Translations under genes and position numbers: made by a program | Shown: piece by piece, positions 24,770 through 34,069 of the stretch | Layout: every line of letters starts with the position of its first letter | How positions within the stretch are numbered: position 1 is the first letter of the stretch | NCBI RefSeq assembly: GCF_014268745.2 | Contig: NZ_JABWRB020000001.1 | Span: 2,356,001 to 2,420,000 of the forward strand | Source: Pseudomonas zanjanensis | Lineage (GTDB): Bacteria > Pseudomonadota > Gammaproteobacteria > Pseudomonadales > Pseudomonadaceae | Direction: 5' to 3' | DNA length: 64,000 nt | Notes under the pieces: generated by a model | Database searches by the model: none | What the model was told of the DNA's origin: nothing | What the model saw: the letters and a program-made list of their open reading frames with translations, nothing else

Positions 24770-26248
24770 CTAGGCTTTTTTCCAGGCATCGGACGCCGGA
24801 GCGGTACCCTTCTCGTAGGGACGAAACACGACCATGTAGACGAGGCCGACGAGAATCACGATGGCGCCGACCAACACGATGCCGTAGTTCACGTACCAAG
24901 GCGCATCTGGCGTACGCGGCCAGGACATATTGACGATGGCGAACAAGCCATAGCAGAGCGCAGCGATGTTCACCGGCCAGCCCCAACGTCCCAAGGTGAA
25001 CTGGCCCTTGGGTGTCCAGCCCCGGAGACGGGCATACATCACTCCCCCGACAATCATCTGGAACGCCAGGTAGATACCGATGGCGGCAAAACTCACCACC
25101 AGCGCGATGGCGTTCTGAAGATAAAAGCCGACACACACGATGATTGCCGGCAGCACCCCGCAGACCATCAGGGCGGCAGTCGGCACATGGGTCGTCGGGG
25201 AGAGTTTCTTCAGCGCACCACTGCCCATGAGCATTTCGTCTCGAGCGTAGGCATACAACAAGCGGCTGGCGGATGCCTGCAAGCTCAGCACACAGGAAAC
25301 GAATGAGACCGTGATCACCGCCATGACCACACGGGACATGACCGGACCGAACGCCGCGCCAAATATCGTGGCCATGGGATCCTTGTCCTGCCCGGAAACA
25401 ACGGCGGCAATATCAGGCACGGCCAGGATCAAGGCCAGGGCGGCGAAGATCGAAGCAGCACCGCCGATCCAAATCGTCATTCGCATGGCCTTGGGGACCT
25501 GGCGGCTAGGATTGGGCGTTTCCTCGGCGACATCGCCGCAGGCTTCAAAACCATAATAGAGGAACATCCCCGCCAGTGACGCGGCCAGGAAGGCCGGCCA
25601 GTACTCCCCATCGATGGAAATATCGAACGTGTCGAACAACACGCTCAAGGGCTGGTGGCGCTCGAAAATCAGCAAATAGCCGCCGATCAACAAAGCCCCG
25701 ACCAGCTCACACAGAAAACCGAACATCGCCACCCGCGCCAGCAGCTTGGTGCCGCTCAGGTTCAGGACCGTCGCGGCGGCGGTCAGGACCAGCGCAACCA
25801 AGGTATTAGTGACCGGCGACGACTCGAAACCCAGCAGGTTGGCAATGTAGGGGCCAGCGCCCAGGGCTACGGCAGCAATGGTCACGCACAAAGAGATGGC
25901 GTAGATCCAGCCGACCATCCAGGCCCATTTTTTCCCCACCAGGCGGCGAGCCCACGGATAGACACCGCCGGAAATGGGGTACTGGGACACCACTTCGCAA
26001 AAAATCAGGCACACCAGCATTTGCCCGAAGCCGACCAGCAGGTAAGACCAGAACATCGGCGGCCCGCCCGCCGCCAGGCACAGGCCGAACAACGTATAGA
26101 CGCCGACCACTGGCGATAAGTAAGTAAAACCGAGGGCAAAGTTCTGCCAGAGGCTCATGCTACGTTCGAAATTCGAGGTGTACCCCAGGGCACGGAGTTG
26201 CTCCGCGTCCTGGTCCACGGCTGCCGTGGAGCTTATCGAGCTGTTCAT
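24770..26248 (-). CDS. APC-family amino acid/polyamine permease
   Basis: A 492-aa inner-membrane permease with about twelve transmembrane segments. The segment FALGFTYLSPVVGVYTLF near 35-52 and CEVVSQYPISGGVYPWARRLVG near 85-105 are typical of the amino acid/choline transporter branch (BAT1/UGA4 type). The start at 26248 has an AAGGA site 7 nt upstream. The gene is 87 bp downstream of the aldehyde dehydrogenase gene, so it probably imports an amine or amino acid that is degraded through an aldehyde such as putrescine or GABA-type compounds (inference). Confidence 0.87.
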   Translation of the reverse strand: MNSSISSTAAVDQDAEQLRALGYTSNFERSMSLWQNFALGFTYLSPVVGVYTLFGLCLAAGGPPMFWSYLLVGFGQMLVCLIFCEVVSQYPISGGVYPWARRLVGKKWAWMVGWIYAISLCVTIAAVALGAGPYIANLLGFESSPVTNTLVALVLTAAATVLNLSGTKLLARVAMFGFLCELVGALLIGGYLLIFERHQPLSVLFDTFDISIDGEYWPAFLAASLAGMFLYYGFEACGDVAEETPNPSRQVPKAMRMTIWIGGAASIFAALALILAVPDIAAVVSGQDKDPMATIFGAAFGPVMSRVVMAVITVSFVSCVLSLQASASRLLYAYARDEMLMGSGALKKLSPTTHVPTAALMVCGVLPAIIVCVGFYLQNAIALVVSFAAIGIYLAFQMIVGGVMYARLRGWTPKGQFTLGRWGWPVNIAALCYGLFAIVNMSWPRTPDAPWYVNYGIVLVGAIVILVGLVYMVVFRPYEKGTAPASDAWKKA

Positions 26249-26335
26249 TGCGCCATCCTTCAAAAAGGAATTCGTTTGAGTAAGCGTCAAGCAGGCAGAG
26301 CCATCCCGCCTGTAACGTGGTTCACCGGAAATGCC

Positions 26336-27829
26336 TCAGAGCTGAATCCAGGTGGCCTTGATCTCGGTGTATTTATCAAAAGCATGCAGGGATTTGTCGC
26401 GGCCATTGCCGGACTGTTTGTAGCCACCGAACGGCGCCATCATGTCGCCGCCGTCATACAGGTTGACCCAGACACTTCCGGCGCGAAGAGCCCGGGCCAT
26501 GGTGTGGGCGCGCGACAGGTTGGCCGTCCAGACGGCTGCCGCCAGCCCATAAGGCGTGTCGTTGGCGATGCGCACCGCATCCTCGGCTTCGTCGAACTCG
26601 ATCACCGACAGCACCGAGCCAAAAATCTCTTCCCGGGCAATGTTCATCGAATTGCTGACGTTATCGAATAGCGTCGGCTCCACGTAGCTGCCACCGCTGT
26701 CCGCCAGCGCCACGTGTCCTCCCAGCAACAACTGGGCGCCTTGATCCTGTCCTTGCCGAATGTGGTGCAACACGCCTTCCAGGTGACGCGCATCCACCAG
26801 TGCACCGACATTGGTGTCGGGGTCCAATGGATGGCCAGGCTTCCAGCTTTTCATGGCCTCGACCACCATCGGCACGAAACGCGCCTTGATGGAAGCCTGG
26901 ACGAGCAAACGTGAACCGGCGGTGCACACCTCGCCCTGATTGAAAGCTATGGCGGCCGCTGCCGCTTCGGCGGCTACCTGAAGATCAGGGGCATCGGCGA
27001 AGACAATGTTCGGACTCTTCCCCCCCGCCTCCAGCCAGACCCGCTTCATGTTCGACTCGCCTGCATACACGAGAAGTTGCTTGGCCACTCGGGTGGAACC
27101 GGTAAACGCCAGCACATCAACGTCACCGTGTAAGGCCAGGGCCTTGCCCACCGTGTGCCCATAGCCTGGCAGCACATTGAGCACACCGGCCGGCAACCCT
27201 GCTTCCAGGGCAAGCTGTGCGATACGAATGGCCGTCAGCGGCGAACGCTCCGAAGGTTTGAGAATCACCGAATTACCGCTCGCCAATGCCGGCCCCAATT
27301 TCCAGGACGCCATCATCAACGGGAAATTCCACGGCACGATGGCAGCGACCACCCCGACCGGCTCCCGCGTCACCAACCCAAGCTGATCCACAGCCGTCGC
27401 GGCCACTTCATCGTAGATCTTGTCGATGGCTTCACCGCACCAGCGAATGCTGTCGATGGCGCCGGGCAGGTCGACCGCCAGCGAGTCGGCGATCGGTTTA
27501 CCCATGTCCAGCGTTTCCAGCAGCGCCAGCTCTTCGACATGGGACTGCAAGAGGTCGGAAAAACGCAACATGACCGCCTTGCGCGCTGCCGGTGCCTGAC
27601 GCGACCAAACGCCAGACTCGAATGCCGCCCGGGCGCTGGTCACGGCCAACTCGGCGTCCGCGGCGTCGCAACTTGCAACCAGGCCCAACAATCGCCCATC
27701 CACAGGACTCACGCATTCGAAGGTAGCGCCTGAACTGGCAGGCCTGTACTGCCCGTCGATAAAGGCGCGGCCCTCGATGTCCAGCGCCTTGGCTCTGGCG
27801 TCCCACTCTGCTCGGGTCAAGTGACTCAT
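26336..27829 (-). CDS. Aldehyde dehydrogenase (PuuC-like)
   Basis: A 497-aa NAD(P)-dependent aldehyde dehydrogenase. The catalytic Glu lies in LEAGGKSP and catalytic Cys in GEVCTAGSR; the NAD-binding FTGSTRVAKQL and C-terminal GGYKQSGNGRDKS segments are present. Length and sequence resemble gamma-glutamyl-gamma-aminobutyraldehyde dehydrogenase (PuuC), but no gamma-glutamylputrescine synthetase or oxidase gene is nearby, so the aldehyde is uncertain. A GGAG site lies upstream of 27829; a longer frame to 27925 would cross the putative GntR operator and is rejected. Confidence 0.9.
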   Translation of the reverse strand: MSHLTRAEWDARAKALDIEGRAFIDGQYRPASSGATFECVSPVDGRLLGLVASCDAADAELAVTSARAAFESGVWSRQAPAARKAVMLRFSDLLQSHVEELALLETLDMGKPIADSLAVDLPGAIDSIRWCGEAIDKIYDEVAATAVDQLGLVTREPVGVVAAIVPWNFPLMMASWKLGPALASGNSVILKPSERSPLTAIRIAQLALEAGLPAGVLNVLPGYGHTVGKALALHGDVDVLAFTGSTRVAKQLLVYAGESNMKRVWLEAGGKSPNIVFADAPDLQVAAEAAAAAIAFNQGEVCTAGSRLLVQASIKARFVPMVVEAMKSWKPGHPLDPDTNVGALVDARHLEGVLHHIRQGQDQGAQLLLGGHVALADSGGSYVEPTLFDNVSNSMNIAREEIFGSVLSVIEFDEAEDAVRIANDTPYGLAAAVWTANLSRAHTMARALRAGSVWVNLYDGGDMMAPFGGYKQSGNGRDKSLHAFDKYTEIKATWIQL

Positions 27830-27879
27830 GATTGAAGTGCTCCTGGGTTCGGATGAATGCGATCTCGGCTCGCTTAAAC

Positions 27880-27893
27880 ATATGGAACCATAT
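27880..27893. promoter_or_regulatory. Candidate GntR operator (ATATGG-AA-CCATAT)
   Basis: A perfect 6-2-6 palindrome 50 bp upstream of the aldehyde dehydrogenase start and 157 bp upstream of the divergent GntR gene. Short palindromes of this size are typical FadR/GntR operators. Its position near the ALDH promoter fits repression of the ALDH/permease operon. Confidence 0.6.
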
Positions 27894-28049
27894 CTTTTAA
27901 CCCATGAGAACCCCAGGAAAACCAAATTCAGCCAGGTTGTTTTGACTTCAACGCCTTTTCATCCCTAGAATTCCGCGCCAATGGCCCCTGAAAATGCCTT
28001 TGAACTATGAAATAGAATTTTTTGAGTCCAGGCGTCGACGACGCCGCCA

Positions 28050-28796
28050 ATGAATGAAACGACCATGAGTCCTACATCGAGCCTCATACGCCTCAATCAG
28101 GAAGGGAAAACGGAATCGGTCACCCGCCGCCTGGTTGAAATGATTGACCTGGGGTTGCTGGTCGAAGGTGAACAGCTCCCCAGCGAAAGTACCCTGGCCA
28201 CCCAACTCGGCGTCGCCACGGTCACCCTGCGCGATGCGTTGGCTGCCTTGCGAGAACGCGGGGTCATCGAAACCCGCCGTGGGCGCAACGGCGGCAGCTT
28301 TATCTGCGCCGCCCCACAAACCACCGATCAAGCCTTGTTCGACCAATTGCGTGAAATGAGCACGCTTGAATTGCGTGACCTGGCCGACGAGCACGCAGCC
28401 ATTTCCGGCGCTGCCGCTCGCTTGGCAGCCCAACGTGCCGGCCCTGAGCAACATGCGCGGCTGGGTGGCTACATCGATGCGCTGGCCAAGGCACAAGAAC
28501 GGCTGGAGCGCCGACGTGCCGACGCCAGATTCCACATCGAAATTGCCGTGGCATCGCAGTCGGTGCGGCTGACCCACAGCGAGGCCCGCTTGCAGGCGGA
28601 ACTGGGGGAGTTGTTATGGTTGCCATTTGATGAGCAACCGGATCCCCAAGTGATCGAGCGGGAACACCGGGCGATTCTGGAGGCCATTATTGCGAACGAT
28701 GCCAATCTGGCCGGGGCCCTGGCCGAAGCCCATGTCGCTCGCGGCGTCCGGCGCTTGACCGCCATACGCTTGCAGCAGATGGCGCAGGATGCCTGA
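28050..28796 (+). CDS. GntR-family transcriptional regulator (FCD type)
   Basis: A 248-aa regulator. The N-terminal GntR winged HTH (about 20-88) includes LPSESTLATQLGVATVTLRDAL and the wing RRGRNGGSFI. An all-helical FCD-type effector domain follows, with the metal-site pattern D/H...H (ARFHIEIA, about 153) and a later EHRAILEAI. The start could also be Met6 (28065); neither has a strong ribosome site. It is divergent from the ALDH/permease operon and presumably represses it through the palindrome at 27880. Confidence 0.88.
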   Translation: MNETTMSPTSSLIRLNQEGKTESVTRRLVEMIDLGLLVEGEQLPSESTLATQLGVATVTLRDALAALRERGVIETRRGRNGGSFICAAPQTTDQALFDQLREMSTLELRDLADEHAAISGAAARLAAQRAGPEQHARLGGYIDALAKAQERLERRRADARFHIEIAVASQSVRLTHSEARLQAELGELLWLPFDEQPDPQVIEREHRAILEAIIANDANLAGALAEAHVARGVRRLTAIRLQQMAQDA

Positions 28797-28903
28797 TGAC
28801 TGGAACAGAACTTGCTGAACAACTGACTCCAAACACCGCCCGACAGCCTGTTCGTGTCGCCAGCAAACACCGCACTGTCCCTTCCGAGGCATGAGTTAGA
28901 GCC

Positions 28904-29647
28904 ATGGATAACGAAATGTCAGCAAATGGGTTATCCCAATGCGCAACGTTGATCAACGCTTCCATTGGTAACGTCTTCAAGGGTCTCAACAACCTGGGCG
29001 CCCAGGTATCGAGCATTTGGGAACGGCAACGGAGCAAGACCAAGCGACCCAATCAACGCGACCTCAAGCCATTGCTGGCTGGCGTCCGGCAGATTCTCGA
29101 TTCCGAAAGCCTCAAGTTTCATGGCGCCGGCGTGGTCTTCGCCCCCGGTGAACTGGAAGATTGCGAGATGCACCTGCAGTGGTGGTGCCGGACCCAGAAC
29201 GAACACATCCAGCCTTTGCAGCTGAATCTCGATAGCCGTAGCGATCGTTTCTACGATTACTTGCACATGCCGTGGTACACCCGTCCGCAGCAGACTCGCC
29301 AGCCTTCCATAGACGGTCCTTTCGTCGACTTGTACGGCACCGAGCAGTACATCGTCGCCTTTTCCGTGCCGATTTTTTTCGATGATCGCTTCATTGGCGT
29401 CGCCGCCGCCGACATCTCCCTGCACTCATTGGAACCTTTGCTCGTTCGCAGCCTGATGAGAGTCAGCAATGAAGCACTGTTGCTCAATGCCGAGGGTCGA
29501 GTACTGGCCGCCAATACGGCGAGTTGGTTGGCCGGCGATCTGACCCGGGGCGTGCTGAACCAGGACATGGAACAAGGGCGCGTGTTGAGCCTCATCGACA
29601 CGTCGTCCTATTGGAGCGTGGTGGAGCGGCCGATACCCAGGCTCTGA
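28904..29647 (+). CDS. Stand-alone Cache-domain protein
   Basis: A 247-aa protein with a PDC/Cache-like sensor fold. The helix about 10-45 is followed by PFVDLYGTEQYIVAFSVPIFFDDRFIGVAAADISL, the typical central part of a Cache domain, in which the conserved Asp near the end of ADISL contacts amine ligands. No transmembrane segment, signal peptide or output domain is visible, so it would be cytoplasmic. It follows the GntR gene by 107 bp on the same strand. It may sense the amine or amino acid handled by the ALDH/permease operon (inference). Confidence 0.75.
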   Translation: MDNEMSANGLSQCATLINASIGNVFKGLNNLGAQVSSIWERQRSKTKRPNQRDLKPLLAGVRQILDSESLKFHGAGVVFAPGELEDCEMHLQWWCRTQNEHIQPLQLNLDSRSDRFYDYLHMPWYTRPQQTRQPSIDGPFVDLYGTEQYIVAFSVPIFFDDRFIGVAAADISLHSLEPLLVRSLMRVSNEALLLNAEGRVLAANTASWLAGDLTRGVLNQDMEQGRVLSLIDTSSYWSVVERPIPRL

Positions 29648-29688
29648 TTGCCGGGCGTTTCGATTTCCCCTGTTGTAAGCAAGTCCTC

Positions 29689-29767
29689 CTGTGGGAGCGG
29701 GCTTGCTCGCGAAAGCGGTGGGTCAGCTTGCATCCACTTTGACTGGGCCAAGCTCACTCCCACAGGG
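29689..29767. repeat. REP doublet (GAGCGGGCTTGCTCGC family)
   Basis: TGTGGGAGCGGGCTTGCTCGC at the left and CAAGCTCACTCCCACAGGG at the right form an inverted pair between the Cache-domain gene and the convergent MFS gene. Confidence 0.8.
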
Positions 29768-29779
29768 TGATACGCGGCC

Positions 29780-31063
29780 TCAGGCAATCCCGCCGTCAGG
29801 CACCGCAAGCGTGCCGGGCTGTGGAGCGCGGCTTGGCCGGAAAGTCTCGGGCATCGCCAGCAACAGGCCGAACGCCAAGGCGGCAATCGCTGCCAGTATC
29901 AGGAATGCAGCGCTGTAGCCAGCCCCCTGCACGACGAAGCCGGCCAGGCTGTTGCTCAACGCGGCGCCCAGCCCGAACACCGTCGACAACACCCCGAGGC
30001 TGACGTTGAAACGCCCGGTGCCCTGGGTCAGGTCCTTCACCACCAAGGGAAACAGCGCGCCAAACAGTCCGGCACCGATACCGTCCAGCAGTTGCACCGC
30101 CACCAACCAGTAGGGGTCGTCCGAGAGCACATACAGCACACCGCGGATGGGCAGGATCAGGAAGCCGGCCAGCAACAACGGCTTGCGGCCCCAGGCATCG
30201 GCCTTGACCCCCACCAGCCACGCCATGGGCACCATGACCAGCTGCGCCGCAACGATACAGGCCGACGTCAGCGGCGTGGCCAGGTGCACGTTGGCCTGGG
30301 CGAGCTTCTGGCTGACCAGCGGGAGCATCGCCGCGTTCGCCAGGTGAAACAGCCCGCAGCAGATGGCGAATAACAGCAGCGTGCGGTTATCCAGCAAGAC
30401 CCGCAGCGCCGAAGGTACCGGGCCGTGGACCACCTGCCCCGCCTCCAGCCCTCGGGCCACGTCATGGTCGATGGCCTCGGCGGACACGCAACTGACCGCC
30501 ACGATGCTGGCCAAGGCCATGGCGGCCATCAGGTAAAACACCGCGATGGGACCGAACAGCCAGGCGAACCCACCCGCCAGCAGCGCTGCGCAGGCATTGC
30601 CCGCGTGGTTGAATGTCTCGTTGCGCCCAGTGCGCCGCGTAAAGGCCTTGGCGCCAGTAATGCCCAGGGAGATGGCGGCAATAGCCGGCGCAAAGACCGA
30701 GGCCGCCACAGCGCCAAGCGCCTGAGTCAGCGCCACCAGGCCGAACGAAGACGTGAACGGCAGCACCAGGCAACCGAGCGTCACCATCAAGGCCGCCACG
30801 GCCACCACGGCACGTTTGCTGCGCACCCGGTCGATCAGCGCTCCGGCGGGCGCCTGTGCAACGAGCCCGGCCATCGCCGCCACCGTCATCACCACGCCAA
30901 TGCTGGCCGGGTCCCAGCGATGCACCGCCAACAGATAGATCGCCAGGTACGGGCCCAAACCATCGCGGACATCCGCGAGGAAAAAATTCAGGCCATCCAG
31001 GGAAAGGTTGTTGCGTCGGTCTTGGTTTCGATCCACAGCGGCCTCGACGAGGGCTTTGCCCAA
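29780..31063 (-). CDS. MFS transporter
   Basis: A 427-aa inner-membrane protein with twelve hydrophobic segments. LIDRVRSKRAVV is the loop 2-3 motif of the major facilitator family and the DAWGRKPLLLAG segment its equivalent in the second half. It resembles the unassigned YfcJ/Bcr-like efflux branch. No regulator or catabolic gene is linked, so the substrate is unknown. It is bounded by REP elements on both sides (29689 and 31196). Confidence 0.83.
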   Translation of the reverse strand: MGKALVEAAVDRNQDRRNNLSLDGLNFFLADVRDGLGPYLAIYLLAVHRWDPASIGVVMTVAAMAGLVAQAPAGALIDRVRSKRAVVAVAALMVTLGCLVLPFTSSFGLVALTQALGAVAASVFAPAIAAISLGITGAKAFTRRTGRNETFNHAGNACAALLAGGFAWLFGPIAVFYLMAAMALASIVAVSCVSAEAIDHDVARGLEAGQVVHGPVPSALRVLLDNRTLLLFAICCGLFHLANAAMLPLVSQKLAQANVHLATPLTSACIVAAQLVMVPMAWLVGVKADAWGRKPLLLAGFLILPIRGVLYVLSDDPYWLVAVQLLDGIGAGLFGALFPLVVKDLTQGTGRFNVSLGVLSTVFGLGAALSNSLAGFVVQGAGYSAAFLILAAIAALAFGLLLAMPETFRPSRAPQPGTLAVPDGGIA

Positions 31064-31195
31064 AGATGATTGGCGCCAAGGTGTACGGTCACACGAGACG
31101 ACGGTTTGCGCCCTGCGTCACCAACGCTGCGTGACGGGGCGCGCAAAGCATCCTACCAAAAGGTTGTACTGTTCACTTCAGAGCGCTGATAAATC

Positions 31196-31328
31196 CGTGG
31201 CGAGGGAGCTTGCTCCCGCTGGGTCGCGAAGCGGCCCCAAAACCTGCCGAACGCGTAACACAGACACACCTCACCCGCCGGCTCACGACTGCTTCGCAGC
31301 CGAGCGGGAGCAAGCTCCCTCGCCACAG
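31196..31328. repeat. REPIN (GTGGCGAGGGAGC family), copy 3
   Basis: CGTGGCGAGGGAGCTTGCTC and its inverted partner GAGCAAGCTCCCTCGCCACA bracket the gap between the MFS gene start (31063) and the OprD stop (31362). No gene is visible in 31064-31361. Confidence 0.88.
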
Positions 31329-31361
31329 GTCCGTCGTTGTTTCTTAAATGAACTGCACGCC

Positions 31362-32615
31362 CTACCAAAGCGCGATGTCGTAAGTGAAATAGATCCGATT
31401 ACTGTCACGCCCCCGTGAAAAGTCCGAGCGATAGACGTAGTTTCGCACCTTCATCCCCAGCCCCTTGAACGTACCCTGCTGCACCACGTACGCGATCTCC
31501 GCGTCACGTTCCCACTCTTTGACCGTGGTGTTGGACTTGCCGTCGTTACCGCTCAGGTAGCGGGTGGAGAATGTCAGGCCCGGCACACCGAGGCGCGCGA
31601 AGTCGTAGCCGTAACCGAGCATCCAGGTCTTCTCGTCTTCCTCGATGAACTTGCCGATCCCGACGTTACTGAAGGAATACACCGTGGCGCCACTGATGTA
31701 AGGCAGGCCCGCCTCGCCGCTGAGGGTCTGGTAACCGGCACTCAACGTATGGCCGACAACGGCGTAGGACAGCGACCCGCTGAGCATGTCGTTGTCGATC
31801 TTGCTGCCGTAGGCCGAACCCGAATCGACGCTGTTGAAATAGCGCAGGTCGCTGGTCAGTACCCCGGCACCCAAGGGCAGATCATGCTGGATACCAGCAA
31901 AATTCTGTCGATAGAAATTCTCCAGCTCGCCATAGAAGTAGCTCAGGCGGATGTTCTTGCCCAGCTTGTAGTCGGCGCCGGCATAGCTGAAGTCACCGGA
32001 CTCATCGCCGCCGTAGCCATCGGGCACGATGGGCATGCTGTCGCTCGAATCCCGCAGTTTGAAACGCTCCAGATGCCCGCCGGTGAGGGTGAGGTTATCG
32101 ATGTCACTGCTGCTGATCTGGGTGCCTTGGTAGGTCTGGGGCAACAGCCGCGCATCGTTGTAGATCAGCACTGGGGTCTTGGGCAGCAAGGTGCCGTGCT
32201 TGAGCGTGGTCTTGGCGAACCGGGCCTTGGCGGTCATGCCCGCGCTGGCGAACTCGTCGGCGGCGCGACCGTCGTCATGCACCGGTAGCAGGCCGGTGCC
32301 GCTGCGGCCGCGCCCGGAGTCGAGCTTGACCCCGAGCAGGCCCAGGGCATCGACGCCGAAACCGATCGTGCCCGGCGTAAAGCCTGACTGGTAATCCAGC
32401 AGGAAACCCTGGGCCCATTCGGTGCGCTCACTCTTGGCCGTCCTCGCCGCCCGTGCGCTCATGCCGTGCTCATCGCGGAAATTTTCGTTGAAATAGACGT
32501 TGCGCAATTGCAGCTTGAGCTTGCTGTCGTCGATGAAACCTTCGGCGCTGGCCGTGGCCAGGGGCAACAGGCCAAGGAGTGGAAACAAAGCCCCGCGGGT
32601 AAGCAAAGTGGTCAT
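31362..32615 (-). CDS. OprD-family outer-membrane porin
   Basis: A 417-aa OprD-type porin with a signal peptide (about 1-24, ending ASA). The mature start EGFIDDSKLKLQLRNVYFNE and the DERTEWAQGFLLDYQSGFT-like segment (here SERTEWAQGF) are hallmarks, and the C-terminus ends in an aromatic residue (DIALW). It is the third gene after the PrpF-like and CitMHS genes on the same strand, 94 bp after CitMHS, so it probably admits the same carboxylate; OpdH plays this role for tricarboxylates in P. aeruginosa. Confidence 0.92.
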   Translation of the reverse strand: MTTLLTRGALFPLLGLLPLATASAEGFIDDSKLKLQLRNVYFNENFRDEHGMSARAARTAKSERTEWAQGFLLDYQSGFTPGTIGFGVDALGLLGVKLDSGRGRSGTGLLPVHDDGRAADEFASAGMTAKARFAKTTLKHGTLLPKTPVLIYNDARLLPQTYQGTQISSSDIDNLTLTGGHLERFKLRDSSDSMPIVPDGYGGDESGDFSYAGADYKLGKNIRLSYFYGELENFYRQNFAGIQHDLPLGAGVLTSDLRYFNSVDSGSAYGSKIDNDMLSGSLSYAVVGHTLSAGYQTLSGEAGLPYISGATVYSFSNVGIGKFIEEDEKTWMLGYGYDFARLGVPGLTFSTRYLSGNDGKSNTTVKEWERDAEIAYVVQQGTFKGLGMKVRNYVYRSDFSRGRDSNRIYFTYDIALW

Positions 32616-32709
32616 GTCGAGCTACTCGTTGTTGTTATTGGGCGTGCAGGCCGGCGCACACCCCCTTGCGGGGCGTGTCAGGCAGGCAGCTAAAAGTGCG
32701 GCGGATGAA

Positions 32710-34014
32710 TCAGGAGAACAGCGTCAGCGCCCCGGTCAGCAGGGCCAATGCAGTAATGACCAGGGAGGTGAGCACCGCCCATTTGATGGTGGCTTTCTGA
32801 AAGTCGCCCAGGTCGCGGTCGACCATGCCCACCAGCAACAGGGTCGAGGCCACCAGCGGACTCATCAGGTGCACCGGCTGGCCAAGAATGGACGCCCGGG
32901 CAATTTCCACCGGATCGATCCCGTAGGCCGCCGCGGCGTTGGCCAGGATCGGCACGACACCGAAGTAGTAGGCATCGTTGGACAACACGAACGTCAGCGG
33001 CATGCTGGTAATCGCCACCACCAACGGGAACAGATGGCCCCAGGACGGCGGAATCCAGTCCACCAGGGTTTGTGCCAACGCATCGACCATCTTCGTCCCG
33101 GAGAAAATCCCGGCGAAAATGCCCGCGGCAAACACCAGCAGGACCACGGTCATGGCGTTGCCCGAATGGGCGAGAATGCGTTCCTTCTGAATATCCAGCT
33201 GCGGATAGTTGATCATCAGCGCCAGGACAAAACCGATCAGGAACAGGATCGCCGAGTGCATGAGCCCCATCACCAGCGCGACCATCACCGCGACCACCAA
33301 CAGCAGGTTGACGTAGGCCAGTTTCGGACGTTTGTGTGGCGTGTCTTCCATGATCGCGTTGATGTAGCAATTACCACCGCCGCTTTGCAGCTGGACATTG
33401 CCGATGCGCTTGCGCTCGGCACGGCCCAACAGGAACGCCGTGAACACCACCCATGCGGCCCCACCGATCATGGTCGGCAGCAACGGCACGAAGTACTCAC
33501 CGGCATCCAGGCCCAGCGCTGCGATGGCGCGGGTCGCCGGGCCGCCCCAAGGGGTCATGCCGCTCATGATGCTCAAGGAGAGCATGGAAACGGTCGCCAG
33601 GATCATCGGGTTCATGCCGATGCGCTTATACAGCGGCAGCATCGCGGCACAGGTGATCATGTACGTCGTCGTGCCGTCACCGTCCAGCGCCACCAACAGC
33701 GACAGCAGCGCAGTGCCCACGGCGATTTTCATCGGGTCGCCATTGACCCGCTTGAGGATCTTGCGGATCAGCGGGTCGAACAGACCGGCGTCGATCATCA
33801 GGCCGAAAAACAGGATCGCGAACAACAGCAGTGCCGCTGACGGCGCGACCATCTTCAGGCCATCCAGCATCATCTTGCCGGTGGTCCCGCCAAAGCCGCC
33901 AAGCACGGCAAAGACGATCGGCACCACCGTCAGGGCGACGATGGGCGACAGCCGTTTGGTCATTATCAGGAAGGTGAAGACCACCACCATGGCCAAGCCA
34001 AGTAAAGCGAGCAT
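32710..34014 (-). CDS. CitMHS-family citrate/tricarboxylate transporter
   Basis: A 434-aa inner-membrane secondary transporter with about eleven to twelve hydrophobic segments. ALDGDGTTTYMITCAAMLPLY near 110-130 and MTPWGGPATRA near 160 are typical of CitMHS (metal-citrate:H+ symporters). The partner genes, a PrpF-like isomerase and an OprD porin, point to citrate, tricarballylate or aconitate-like acids. Fifty-five bp separate it from the PrpF-like gene upstream. Confidence 0.9.
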   Translation of the reverse strand: MLALLGLAMVVVFTFLIMTKRLSPIVALTVVPIVFAVLGGFGGTTGKMMLDGLKMVAPSAALLLFAILFFGLMIDAGLFDPLIRKILKRVNGDPMKIAVGTALLSLLVALDGDGTTTYMITCAAMLPLYKRIGMNPMILATVSMLSLSIMSGMTPWGGPATRAIAALGLDAGEYFVPLLPTMIGGAAWVVFTAFLLGRAERKRIGNVQLQSGGGNCYINAIMEDTPHKRPKLAYVNLLLVVAVMVALVMGLMHSAILFLIGFVLALMINYPQLDIQKERILAHSGNAMTVVLLVFAAGIFAGIFSGTKMVDALAQTLVDWIPPSWGHLFPLVVAITSMPLTFVLSNDAYYFGVVPILANAAAAYGIDPVEIARASILGQPVHLMSPLVASTLLLVGMVDRDLGDFQKATIKWAVLTSLVITALALLTGALTLFS

Positions 34015-34069
34015 ATGTCAGATCTCTTGTTGTTATTGAGTCGCTGATGCAATGACGAGGTCTGCCTGG

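Noticed and set aside
26336..29647. Full gamma-glutamyl putrescine (Puu) pathway
   Set aside because: Only the PuuC-like dehydrogenase and a permease are present; PuuA, PuuB and PuuD homologues are absent, so the pathway name is not applied.
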